Counted from the first letter of the stretch, positions 7,529 through 15,082 are shown. The stretch: 18,684 nucleotides of DNA from an uncultured Prevotella sp. (GCA_900546605.1 URDV01000011.1:1-18684), one strand, 5' to 3'. Notes: generated by a model from the sequence alone, not told the origin. Numbers and translations are program-made.

Positions 7529-8956
7529 TTACTTCACAGTTTTCAATACATCCTCGTTTACACTAAATGTAAACTGTTTACGCAGTTGTTCCACCCATTT
7601 CTTTTCACATTCTTGTTGGTAGTCGCTTGTAACTTGCGCCTTTGCATCAAGATATGATTTAGGCTGTTTCATGACTTTGCCGCAAACACCACTCATTACA
7701 TAGCCTTTAGGCGTTTTAGCTTTGGCATCGGTTTTAAATGCGTAGACATCAATTGTGGCATTTTCGCCTTTAGAACAAAGGTAAGGTCCGCTAACTGAGA
7801 CAGTTACGCTATCTTTGTTAAACTGTTGTTTAAGTTCTTTGCGCCAATCACCATCGCCATATTTTTTAAGCATTTTTTTTACAGCTTTGGCATCCTTCGC
7901 ATTTTTGCAATGGAACACAAAACCTTTAAAACGTGGCTCTTTCCATGCATAGTCAGCTTTATGGGCTTTGTACCATTGTTCCAATCCTTTGGTGTCAGCT
8001 GCAGCTACATCCCACACTTGTCGTTTGCTTACTTCGTAGAGCAACAATCCGTCATGATATTCTTGAATAAGGTAGCGTAACCCATCATTATGGGTAATGT
8101 TGGCATTCATTACACTATCAAGCACAGCTTCGCGATTAAGACGTCCATTTGAAGCGTCTACAATCTTTTTAATGCGGTACTCTGCCGAAGCTTCGTCAAT
8201 GTTTTGACGCTTCAGCATAGAGTAAATGTCAGACTTTAGTTTTTCGTAGGAGTCAAGTGGGTGGCGATCGGTCATCTTAATGATGTGATAGCCAAAAGGA
8301 GAGAGCACAGGTGGACACATCTCCCCCTTTTTGAGTGCGTAAGCAGCATCCTCATATTCTTTTACAAATTGTCCTGGTCCTACCAAAGGCAATTGTCCAC
8401 CCTTAGCAGCACTGCCAGGGTCACCTGAGTATTTTTTTGCTAACTCAGCAAAGTCTGCTCCATTTTTGATGGCATTGTACAAAGAGTCAGCCTTGGCCTT
8501 AGCCTCTTTCTTTTCAGCTTCAGTAGCCTTTTGGCCTAATCGGATTAAGATGTGTGCTGTTTGAATTAAATCTTTGCCCCCCAATTGCTTAACAGTGTTG
8601 TCATACACCATGTGAGCAATAGAGTCGGTAAAGGTGGAATCGGTCATAAACGGAGTAAGCTGCATATCGCGGTAGGTGAGAAACTCCTTTTTGAAACTCG
8701 ATAGCGTATCGAGATGTGCAGCTTCTGCAGCAGCCACCTTTAGCTTATAGTTAACAAACATGGGCACATATTCTTGTACAGTCTTTTTTTCAACTGCACC
8801 TTCAATGTTTCCATTTTTATGGAAAGAGTATTCAAACTCACCACGTGTGATGGGCTTTCCGTTAATGGTCATCAACACAGGGTTGTCAGTAGCCGACTGC
8901 GCCCCAGCTGTAAGAGCCAGGGCGAAGAGGGTAGTAGTAAGCAAATTTTTTTTCAT
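7529..8956 (-). CDS. Periplasmic parvulin-type peptidyl-prolyl isomerase (PpiC/PrsA-like)
   Basis: A 475-residue protein from the ATG at 8954-8956, chosen because it opens a clean signal peptide (MKKNLLTTTLFALALTAGAQ); an in-frame extension to 9031 adds a polar, unrelated 25 residues. A SurA_N-like stretch (PVLMTINGKPITRGEFEYSF) is followed by one parvulin domain at about 132-230, with TAHILIRLG, DFAELAKKYSGDPGSAAKGG and SPFGYHIIKM. The last 240 residues match no domain that I recognise and are probably a substrate-binding or dimer region. It likely speeds prolyl isomerisation and folding of exported proteins. surA follows 11 bp downstream. The only -7-like sequence upstream is TAATTTTG at 9029-9036, inside a dispersed repeat, without a well-placed -33 box. 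Confidence 0.9.
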   Translation of the reverse strand: MKKNLLTTTLFALALTAGAQSATDNPVLMTINGKPITRGEFEYSFHKNGNIEGAVEKKTVQEYVPMFVNYKLKVAAAEAAHLDTLSSFKKEFLTYRDMQLTPFMTDSTFTDSIAHMVYDNTVKQLGGKDLIQTAHILIRLGQKATEAEKKEAKAKADSLYNAIKNGADFAELAKKYSGDPGSAAKGGQLPLVGPGQFVKEYEDAAYALKKGEMCPPVLSPFGYHIIKMTDRHPLDSYEKLKSDIYSMLKRQNIDEASAEYRIKKIVDASNGRLNREAVLDSVMNANITHNDGLRYLIQEYHDGLLLYEVSKRQVWDVAAADTKGLEQWYKAHKADYAWKEPRFKGFVFHCKNAKDAKAVKKMLKKYGDGDWRKELKQQFNKDSVTVSVSGPYLCSKGENATIDVYAFKTDAKAKTPKGYVMSGVCGKVMKQPKSYLDAKAQVTSDYQQECEKKWVEQLRKQFTFSVNEDVLKTVK

Positions 8957-9020
8957 ACGTAATGAATAGTCTGAATGCATATGTGATGCAACAATTGTGT
9001 ATGCATGTGTTTGTAGTAAG

Positions 9021-9333
9021 TAGGTGTTCAAAATTATTTTATATTATCAAGAGCTATTATTTTCACATTGAATACCTACTTAACAACCAATAATGCTATA
9101 CCCATGGTATATGCCGTCAACTTAATGGCATGTTGTGTTGTTTAGAAGCCATGGGGTTGCCTATATACTCATTATGTAAGCATAAGTAGGTAATCAGCAT
9201 AAGCGAATAACAAACGTCAATTCTCATTCAATAATTAGGTGCTCAAAATTATTTTTACTTTAAAAGTGCACTATCGGGATGCAGATGTTTTCTTCGTTCG
9301 AAGATTTTTATTTAAAATAATTTTGAACACCTA
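9021..9333. repeat. Inverted-repeat cluster in the guaB-isomerase gap
   Basis: The 336-bp gap 9032-9367 has no gene but is full of related short repeats. The 21 bp at 9021-9041 (TAGGTGTTCAAAATTATTTT plus A) are repeated exactly in inverted orientation at 9313-9333. A near-copy (TAGGTGCTCAAAATTATTTT) lies at 9236-9255 in the same orientation as the first, so 9313-9333 can pair with either. A related inverted piece, TTGAATACCTACTT (9070-9083), can pair with 9018-9031. ATAAGTAGGTAATCA (9182-9196) and its inverted partner (9345-9359) enclose the 9236/9313 pair, making 9181-9360 a nested inverted-repeat unit. This resembles a degenerate MITE-like element or a large RNA fold at the guaB 3' end. Confidence 0.85.
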
Positions 9334-9367
9334 TTTGCCAATGATGATTACCTACTTATAACTCTAT

Positions 9368-10852
9368 TTATTCACCAGGGCGGCTATAGTTAGGAGCCTC
9401 GCTTGTGATAGTAATGTCGTGAGGGTGGCTTTCGAGTACACCCGCTCCAGTGATGCGAGTAAATTTAGCATCATGCAATTTTTCGATGGTGGCTGCACCA
9501 CAATAGCCCATGCCTGAACGAAGGCCACCTACCATTTGATAAATAACTTCTTGCACAGAGCCTTTGTAAGGAACGCGGCCAGCAATGCCCTCAGGTACAA
9601 GTTTCTTCACTTCCTTGACATTGCCTTGGAAGTAGCGATCCTTTGAACCATTCTCCATTGCTTCAAGTGAACCCATGCCACGATAAGTTTTGAACTTACG
9701 ACCATTGAAGATAATGGTTTCACCAGGACTTTCTTCAGTACCTGCTACGAGCGAACCAATCATAACACAATAGCCACCAGCAGCTAAGGCCTTAACCACA
9801 TCACCTGAGTAACGTAAACCACCGTCAGCAATCAAAGGCACACCTGTACCCTTCAAAGCACAAGCTACATCGTACACAGCTGATAACTGAGGAACACCTA
9901 CACCAGCCACGACACGAGTTGTACAGATAGAACCTGGACCAATGCCCACCTTGATAGCATCAGCACCAGCATCCACCAACATGCGAGCGGCATCGCCTGT
10001 AGCAACATTACCTACAACGATGTCAACTCCCGTAAAGTTAGCTTTGGCTTCTTTAAGTTTTTCAATCACGTACTTAGAATGCCCATGAGCTGTATCAATA
10101 ACAATAGCATCGGCTCCAGCTTGAATTAAGGCTTCCATGCGCTGCATAGTGTCTGCTGTCACACCCACGCCTGCAGCTACGCGCAAGCGTCCTTTTGCAT
10201 CTTTACAAGCCATGGGTTTATCTTTAGCCTTGGTGATGTCCTTATAAGTAATGAGGCCAACCAGATGTCCTCCTTTGTCAACAACAGGAAGTTTTTCGAT
10301 TTTATTTTCTTGTAAAATCTGTGCAGCTGAAAGCAAGTCTGTTTGTTGTGTAGTCGTAACAAGGTTTTCCTTTGTCATGACTTCATCAATACGTTTGTCG
10401 AGTTGGCGTTCAAAGCGCAAGTCGCGATTTGTGACAATGCCCACTAGGTGCATTTCATCATCAACGACGGGAATACCGCCAATGTGATATTCACTCATCA
10501 AGTTCAGCGCGTCTTGCACCGTTTTGTAGCGTTTGATGGTAACTGGGTCGTAAATCATGCCATTTTCTGCACGCTTAACGATAGCTACTTGACGAGCTTG
10601 ATCCTCAATGCTCATGTTTTTGTGGATAACACCAATACCACCTTCACGAGCAATGGCAATAGCCATAGTCGATTCGGTTACGGTGTCCATGGCTGCAGTA
10701 ACAAAGGGAATCTGCAAATCAATGTTGCGCGAAAACTTTGTTGCCAAAGATACCGTGCGTGGAAGCACGTCAGAATAAGCGGGAACTAAAAGGACGTCAT
10801 CAAACGTGAGACCGTCCATCACGATTTTGTCAGCAATAAAATCAGATGTCAT
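9368..10852 (-). CDS. guaB: Inosine-5'-monophosphate dehydrogenase GuaB
   Basis: A 494-residue enzyme that oxidises IMP to XMP with NAD+, the committed step of GMP synthesis. The barrel starts with GLTFDDVLLVPAYSDVLPR, is interrupted by a pair of CBS domains (about 100-210, HIGGIPVVDDEMHLVGIVTNRD and KIEKLPVVDKGGHLVGLITYKD), and resumes with DTAHGHS, KVGIGPGSICTTR (catalytic Cys310), IADGGLRYSGDVVKALAAGG and the flap EGIAGRVPYKG (Arg426, Tyr429). The start is the ATG at 10850-10852; an extension of eight codons to 10876 is rejected because it would run into the promoter's -7 region. It is transcribed alone from a strong promoter; its 3' side runs into the inverted-repeat cluster. Confidence 0.98.
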   Translation of the reverse strand: MTSDFIADKIVMDGLTFDDVLLVPAYSDVLPRTVSLATKFSRNIDLQIPFVTAAMDTVTESTMAIAIAREGGIGVIHKNMSIEDQARQVAIVKRAENGMIYDPVTIKRYKTVQDALNLMSEYHIGGIPVVDDEMHLVGIVTNRDLRFERQLDKRIDEVMTKENLVTTTQQTDLLSAAQILQENKIEKLPVVDKGGHLVGLITYKDITKAKDKPMACKDAKGRLRVAAGVGVTADTMQRMEALIQAGADAIVIDTAHGHSKYVIEKLKEAKANFTGVDIVVGNVATGDAARMLVDAGADAIKVGIGPGSICTTRVVAGVGVPQLSAVYDVACALKGTGVPLIADGGLRYSGDVVKALAAGGYCVMIGSLVAGTEESPGETIIFNGRKFKTYRGMGSLEAMENGSKDRYFQGNVKEVKKLVPEGIAGRVPYKGSVQEVIYQMVGGLRSGMGYCGAATIEKLHDAKFTRITGAGVLESHPHDITITSEAPNYSRPGE

Positions 10853-10877
10853 ACTAAGTCGGGATTTTAATTGCACG

Positions 10878-10909
10878 CAAAATTACGCATTTCTTTTTTA
10901 CTTGCAAAA
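10878..10909 (-). promoter_or_regulatory. Promoter of guaB
   Basis: On the minus strand TTTTG (10905-10909), 19 bp, then TAATTTTG (10878-10885), followed by CG. This is a full Bacteroidetes consensus match and would give a leader of about 20 nt before the ATG at 10852. The match is direct; activity is inferred. Confidence 0.75.
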
Positions 10910-11034
10910 CGTGTTTCTTCTTTTTTTGTTTTTTATACTGCTTCTGTCGTGATTTTTATGCTAAGTTGCATTTGTAAGTTGAAGATTCCACCTTATCCGC
11001 ATCGTTAAGATGGTTTGATTGAAATGCTTGGCTT

Positions 11035-11176
11035 ACTAACCCATTGGCGGAATGGTTGGTTAGTGGGTTGACAGGTAAGTATGCTTAAACACCACTTATT
11101 ATGTTAACGTCAAAATGGTAAGAAGCTAAAATGCTAGATAAACTTACCCGTTTAACCTGTTTACAAATTCCGCCAA
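11035..11176. repeat. Inverted repeat with TTGGCGGAAT ends between yggS and guaB
   Basis: The 10-mer TTGGCGGAAT (11044-11053) recurs exactly in inverted orientation at 11167-11176, and GGTAAGT (11074-11080) is matched by ACTTACC (11142-11148) inside it, giving a nested inverted repeat of about 130 bp. The left end also folds locally: ACTAAC-CCATT with AATGG-GTTAGT around GGCGG (11035-11064). The rest of the 343-bp gap 10853-11195 holds the guaB promoter and an A/T-rich stretch. No ORF of note. It could be a small non-autonomous element remnant or a 3' structure of yggS. Confidence 0.65.
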
Positions 11177-11195
11177 CGCTTTGCCTTCTAATGAA

Positions 11196-11855
11196 TTAGT
11201 ATTCACGCTCGCCAAAAATGGCAGTACCTATACGCACAAGGGTAGCTCCCTCTTGCGTAGCAATTTCGTAGTCGTGCGACATGCCCCATGAACGCTGACA
11301 AAATGCTGCATCGTTAGCAAAAAAACGTGACTTGCATTCATTAAAGTATTCATATGCTTGATGAAACTCATTACGTATTTGTGCAGAGTCGTTAGTGTTA
11401 GAAGCCATACACATAAGTCCTGCAATTTGTACATGATTTAGCTCGCGCCATTCTCCTTTTTCAAGCAATGCCGTGCAGTCGGCTAATGACAATCCGTATT
11501 TTGTGGTTTCCTGTGCAATGTGTAGTTCTAATAGGCATTTGATTACACGGTTGTGTTTTGCAGCCTGCTTTTCTATTTCACGCAACAATTTCATGCTGTC
11601 AACGGCATGAATAAGTGATATGTAGGGAGCTATATACTTAACCTTGTTGGGCTGAAGGTGGCCAATAAAATGCCATTCAATGTCATTAGGCAAAGCGGCT
11701 TGTTTGGATTGTAACTCTTGTACGCGGCTTTCACCAAATATGCGTTGGCCTTCATCATAAGCTTCTTGTATGAGTGCTGCGGGGTGGAACTTTGAAACAG
11801 CCACGAGTTTTACACCCGGCTCTATGGTTGCTTTGATCTCTTTAAGGTGTATCAT
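11196..11855 (-). CDS. yggS: YggS/PLPBP-family pyridoxal-phosphate homeostasis protein
   Basis: A 219-residue protein of about the family's usual length. VKLVAVSKFHP near the N-terminus carries the lysine (Lys22) expected to bind pyridoxal phosphate; FGESRVQELQSK, IEWHFIGHLQPNKVKYI, GLMCMAS and the C-terminal SWGMSHDYEIATQEGATLVRIGTAIFGER are the family's conserved blocks. These single-domain TIM-barrel proteins have no known strong catalytic activity and help keep free pyridoxal phosphate and amino-acid pools in balance. The DUF4494 gene lies upstream on the same strand, 215 bp away; the gap includes a strong hairpin (11891-11935) in the leader, so yggS may have its own transcript or be regulated within a longer one. 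Confidence 0.95.
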   Translation of the reverse strand: MIHLKEIKATIEPGVKLVAVSKFHPAALIQEAYDEGQRIFGESRVQELQSKQAALPNDIEWHFIGHLQPNKVKYIAPYISLIHAVDSMKLLREIEKQAAKHNRVIKCLLELHIAQETTKYGLSLADCTALLEKGEWRELNHVQIAGLMCMASNTNDSAQIRNEFHQAYEYFNECKSRFFANDAAFCQRSWGMSHDYEIATQEGATLVRIGTAIFGEREY

Positions 11856-11890
11856 TCCGTTTTTGTTTTTGGTGTTTTACGCATGATGCA

Positions 11891-11935
11891 TAAACGCGCC
11901 CACATTACTCTATCAGAATAATGTGCACGCGTTTA
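11891..11935. other. 17-bp-arm hairpin between the DUF4494 gene and yggS
   Basis: TAAACGCGCCCACATTA (11891-11907) and TAATGTGCACGCGTTTA (11919-11935) pair at 15 of 17 positions around an 11-nt loop. No T-run follows on either strand, so a simple terminator is unlikely. It stands about 35 bp before the yggS ATG on the minus strand. It may be a leader structure, an mRNA-processing site or a protein-binding palindrome. Confidence 0.7.
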
Positions 11936-12070
11936 CTTATTAATGGTAGTAGGCGTCCAATTTTATTTCAATTTCGTTGCATTAAACATACTCTTGAGCG
12001 CATCAGTTCTTTTTACTTCTGTGCTCCTCAAATGTAAGTAGGTGCTCAATGTAATAATGGGAGCTGTTTG

Positions 12071-12553
12071 TTAAGCTTCGTATTCAGGCTTGTCCTCGCC
12101 AGCTTTTTCGTGATGAACAGCATAGTGGTATACATCCATAATGGCTGTTTCGGTAACAGATACAATGGTGTAATCCATCATAGAGCCCTTCATGCCTTCA
12201 TCTAGGCGCTTAATGGCGTCACGCAAGTCGCTGGCCTGAATCAATACGTTCTGTGATGTCTTCTTCTCCTTGCCACTTTTTTCATCTAAGGTGATGAAGG
12301 CTAATTTTGCACGGAAGTACTTGTCTGCACTATCATCGGTGGGAGCCTCAAACATTTCGGCATAGTGAGCACGCTTAATGTCGCTCACTTCAAAAACGCC
12401 TGTCATGTAAGGAGTAATCTCCTCAATAATGCGTGATTCTGCCTCAGTAAAATTAAGGGCGTCAACCAAATAAGGTTCGTTTACCTTCTTTACAAGACCA
12501 TTCTCCATAGTCTTCTCATATTTTACCTTGCATTCAAACCATTCGTTGTTCAT
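12071..12553 (-). CDS. DUF4494-family protein of unknown function
   Basis: A 160-residue soluble protein without signal peptide or membrane segment. The opening NEWFECKVKYEKTMENGLVKKVNEPYLVDALNFTEAESRIIEE is the hallmark of DUF4494, a small family that I know mainly from Bacteroidetes, often next to yggS as here. The sequence is acidic, with alternating strand-like and helix-like segments (FEVSDIKRAHYAEMF, YFRAKLAFITLDEKSGKEKKTSQNVLIQA). No catalytic motif is evident, and its function is unknown. A -7 box overlaps the stop codon of the upstream gene, so it probably has its own transcription start. Confidence 0.88.
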   Translation of the reverse strand: MNNEWFECKVKYEKTMENGLVKKVNEPYLVDALNFTEAESRIIEEITPYMTGVFEVSDIKRAHYAEMFEAPTDDSADKYFRAKLAFITLDEKSGKEKKTSQNVLIQASDLRDAIKRLDEGMKGSMMDYTIVSVTETAIMDVYHYAVHHEKAGEDKPEYEA

Positions 12554-12617
12554 GAAATTTTTTGTTTTTTTGTAGTTTACAATAGTCAGCTCATGTGTTT
12601 CGCTAACTTTCGGCCGA

Positions 12618-12625
12618 CAAAATTA
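12618..12625 (-). promoter_or_regulatory. -7 box for the DUF4494 gene, overlapping the upstream stop codon
   Basis: TAATTTTG on the minus strand matches TAnnTTTG, and its first three bases are the TAA stop of the EFR1-family gene (12623-12625). No good TTG is seen 19-21 bp upstream, so this is a half-match. It would give a leader of about 55-60 nt. Confidence 0.45.
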
Positions 12626-13378
12626 GACAAATATTTTTACTTGGCCTTTTGTGTGGGTAAAAAATCCGTAGTTTATTGCGTGGTGTGGACATATGTGATA
12701 GCATCGCAGACAGTGTGTGCAATGCCCATTCCATTTTATTGTGTCATTTTTTTTCATTTCAATGTTATGTAAAGGACATAACCTTACGCATTTACCACAT
12801 TTCACGCATAGCTTTTTATTTACTTTAAATCTGTTATCGCTTATCAAAAATAGATTGAATAAAGGACGCAACACGTAGCTCTTAATCCAAGGCATAGAAC
12901 CACGTGTTAGTTCGTAGACTCTTTTGTGGTGAGCAAGTTGCCCCATGATGTGTTGCAATTGTTTCTCCATGGCAACTTGTTTAGAACGTGCTACCTGTTC
13001 ATTGTCAACGTCAAAGCCTGGTAAACATACATAGGTGTTGCGCATTTGAATAGAGTATGCTGCATGTAATTCCCAATTGCGCTTAGCGAGTTCCTTTTTT
13101 AATAATACATCGGTATAGCCCACATCATCGCCACATGTCATAACGGCAAAGGTAAAATGATAATGGGTTGGTCGCTTTAAAATGCGTAAAAAGTCTTCAA
13201 CAACTCGAGGTAAGCCCCAGGCATATATGGGAAAAACAAAGCCAATGCTTTCTCCCTTATCTAAATCTTTGGAGTGTGTGGCTGCTTGAGCCATATCACA
13301 AGTCTTGTGTCCCAAAGCTTCAGCCAAACGCTTAGCGATGTAGAGAGAATTGCCGGTGCCTGAAAAATAGTATATCAT
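12623..13378 (-). CDS. EFR1-family flavodoxin/ferredoxin fusion protein
   Basis: A 251-residue cytoplasmic protein joining a flavodoxin-like N-terminus to a C-terminal double [4Fe-4S] ferredoxin. YFSGTGNSLYIAKRLAEALG (from residue 4) is the FMN phosphate-binding loop, and FVFPIYAWGLPRVVEDFL the second flavin loop. The cluster ligands are Cys191, 194, 197, 201 (CVKCGKCVRLCP) and Cys220, 223, 226, 230 (CTHCLRCYHICP). This matches the EFR1 family. It should shuttle electrons between flavin and iron-sulfur centres; its partners are unknown. Its ATG overlaps the ispE stop codon by 4 bp (ATGA), so the two are translationally coupled. Since IspG and IspH of the same pathway need reduced iron-sulfur donors, a link to isoprenoid synthesis is conceivable but only inferred. 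Confidence 0.92.
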   Translation of the reverse strand: MIYYFSGTGNSLYIAKRLAEALGHKTCDMAQAATHSKDLDKGESIGFVFPIYAWGLPRVVEDFLRILKRPTHYHFTFAVMTCGDDVGYTDVLLKKELAKRNWELHAAYSIQMRNTYVCLPGFDVDNEQVARSKQVAMEKQLQHIMGQLAHHKRVYELTRGSMPWIKSYVLRPLFNLFLISDNRFKVNKKLCVKCGKCVRLCPLHNIEMKKNDTIKWNGHCTHCLRCYHICPHHAINYGFFTHTKGQVKIFV

Positions 13379-14205
13379 TTCAGTAAACGTTGAGTAAACA
13401 CAAAGTGCTCTTTAAACACTGTTGTAGCTTCAGGAACAGGACGATCAAAAATGCCATAAAGCGTACTACCGCTACCACTCATGGCAGCATAGAGTGCTCC
13501 CATGTCATATAGGGTACGTTTAATAGCTACTAATGTGGGGTGGTTGGGGAAGACTGAAGTTTCAAAGTCATTAACAACCTTGTCACGCCAACATTCAATG
13601 GGCAGTTCAATAGCTTTAGCTAAGGGGTATTGGGCAGGCTGAGGCGTGACATGAGCATAAGCTTCTTTTGTTGAAACAAAGATATCTGGCTTTACGAGAA
13701 CAATGTACTTTCCGCTGAGTGATAAATGAATGGGGGTAAGTTGATCACCGATACCTGTGGCATAAGCGGGAACGTTCTTTATAAAAAAAGCACAATCGGC
13801 TCCAAATGGGGCAATGCGATGTTCCATATCGTCAGCACTTAACCTTAAATCAAAAAGTTCATTCACAGCCATCATCATTGAGGCTGCATCGCTGCTGCCT
13901 CCACCTAATCCAGCTCCCATAGGTATATGCTTATAAAGAAAAATATCAATAGGTGGTAAGTCGAGTTCGCGTTTCATGGCTTCATAAACCTTCACTACCA
14001 AGTTGTCTTTGGGCTCTCCCTCTATTTTTGCGCCATTCTGTGTTAAACGATAGGGTAGATTTTCCGATTCAGGTAAAAGTTTTATCTCTAAATCATCACG
14101 TAAGGGAATGGGGTAAAAAACCGTTTCTAAATTATGGTAACCATCAGGACGACGTGATACGACATTTAAACCTATATTGATTTTACAGTTGGGTAGTAAC
14201 AGCAT
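13375..14205 (-). CDS. ispE: 4-(cytidine 5'-diphospho)-2-C-methyl-D-erythritol kinase IspE
   Basis: A 276-residue GHMP kinase of the non-mevalonate isoprenoid pathway; it phosphorylates CDP-methylerythritol. The N-terminal block PNCKINIGLNVVSRRPDGYHNLETVFYPI carries the expected lysine (Lys8). The ATP loop is PMGAGLGGGSSDAASMMMAVNE (95-116), the catalytic aspartate region FGADCAFFI (Asp137), and the C-terminal GHMP motif MSGSGSTLYGIF. Several positions differ from E. coli but none breaks a key motif. It heads a two-gene unit with the EFR1-family gene and is divergent from the gene at 14441, with both promoters in the 235-bp gap. Confidence 0.97.
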   Translation of the reverse strand: MLLLPNCKINIGLNVVSRRPDGYHNLETVFYPIPLRDDLEIKLLPESENLPYRLTQNGAKIEGEPKDNLVVKVYEAMKRELDLPPIDIFLYKHIPMGAGLGGGSSDAASMMMAVNELFDLRLSADDMEHRIAPFGADCAFFIKNVPAYATGIGDQLTPIHLSLSGKYIVLVKPDIFVSTKEAYAHVTPQPAQYPLAKAIELPIECWRDKVVNDFETSVFPNHPTLVAIKRTLYDMGALYAAMSGSGSTLYGIFDRPVPEATTVFKEHFVFTQRLLK

Positions 14206-14278
14206 ATATGTTTACTTTTTATGAAAATTATCAAATTCAAAGCAGTCTTCCAACAAAGATGCTTAGTCGAATATGCGA

Positions 14279-14286
14279 CAAAAGTA
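14279..14286 (-). promoter_or_regulatory. -7 box upstream of ispE
   Basis: TACTTTTG on the minus strand matches TAnnTTTG, about 73 bp before the ispE start. The expected -33 position carries GTGTGT rather than TTG, so the match is partial. It faces away from the plus-strand promoter at 14392-14422. Confidence 0.45.
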
Positions 14287-14391
14287 CATCTTTTCTTTCA
14301 CTTGAACACACTTTGTCTAAATCTTTGAAGTACAAAAACAATCAAATCAGAAGTATTTTGTAATTCATATGTCAAAAAACATTCGTTTTGC

Positions 14392-14422
14392 TTGGCTCTT
14401 CAAGGCTCAATTGTTATCTTTG
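14392..14422 (+). promoter_or_regulatory. Promoter of the 14441 gene and probably of the zapA cluster
   Basis: TTG (14392-14394), 20 bp, TATCTTTG (14415-14422) is a good Bacteroidetes promoter. It sits 18 bp before the ATG at 14441 and inside the stretch where the reading frame could be extended back to 14369. That makes the upstream start unlikely and decides for 14441. Confidence 0.7.
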
Positions 14423-14440
14423 CTTGCAAATATTTACATT

Positions 14441-15082
14441 ATGGGATTATTTTCAAATTTATTCAAGCATAAAAAACAAGCCAACGAAGTGGGTTGGCGC
14501 GTAGGTGGAATGGAGGACTTCATGATGCTTATACGCGTTTATTACCAAGCTGTTATGGCTGCCAATTTAGGTATTAGCAATCTTGCTGCTTTGCCTGACT
14601 TGCGTGTTTTTAAACAAACATTGCACGTTCAAACTGTAAACAATAAGTTAGGTTTAGGCGAGAAGAATAAATGTCGTAAAATGCTAATGGAAATTTACGG
14701 CATTGAAGAATTTTTCTTCAAAGAGATTGATCAAAGCATTAAGCGTCATTGCCGCAATGTAAACGAAGTGCGCAATTACTTGTTCTTGTTTCAAGGCTTT
14801 TCACAAGAACTCATGATGCTTATGGGTAATATCATGAAGTGGAAGTTTCGCATACCCAACTACTTTCAACAAGCCTTGCGCAACCTTACGGCTAAAGCTA
14901 TAAATGATGTGCTGACTAAAAACTCTTGGAAAGACGAAGGTGTGCGTAAAGCGTGCCTCGCTGTGCGTAACTATCAACAACAATTAGGTTATAGCGCAGA
15001 ATGGATGACCACTTACGTTTATAACATCGTAATATTGGCAAAGAAAGAGCCTAAACCCGCCGATTCTGACGATAAAAAATAA
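14441..15082 (+). CDS. Conserved-looking protein of unknown function, first gene of the zapA cluster
   Basis: I do not recognise this 213-residue protein. It starts MGLFSNLFKHKKQ, has no signal peptide, and is largely helical with many aromatic and methionine residues (GGMEDFMMLIRVYYQAVMAANLG, YLFLFQGFSQELMMLMGNIMKWKFRIPNYFQ) and basic patches; the tail is hydrophilic (KKEPKPADSDDKK). It looks cytoplasmic or peripherally membrane-bound. The ATG at 14441 is preferred to one at 14369 because the promoter lies between them. It is followed at 46 bp by the coiled-coil gene, then zapA, suggesting a shared transcript and perhaps a role in division or cell shape; that rests on position alone. Confidence 0.85.
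   Translation: MGLFSNLFKHKKQANEVGWRVGGMEDFMMLIRVYYQAVMAANLGISNLAALPDLRVFKQTLHVQTVNNKLGLGEKNKCRKMLMEIYGIEEFFFKEIDQSIKRHCRNVNEVRNYLFLFQGFSQELMMLMGNIMKWKFRIPNYFQQALRNLTAKAINDVLTKNSWKDEGVRKACLAVRNYQQQLGYSAEWMTTYVYNIVILAKKEPKPADSDDKK

Noticed and set aside
9032..9367. The inverted-repeat gap considered as an insertion sequence
   Set aside because: There is no room for a transposase and no remnant of one in any frame; at most it is a non-autonomous element.
10448..10789. A 113-residue plus-strand ORF inside guaB, and similar ones inside mutL (1866-2240) and surA (6456-6779)
   Set aside because: They are antisense shadows of well-supported genes, with no recognisable domain and no start signal.
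14369..14440. An earlier start for the unknown gene at 14441
   Set aside because: A good promoter (14392-14422) lies inside this stretch, so it would not be in the mRNA; MGLFSNLFK looks like a natural start.
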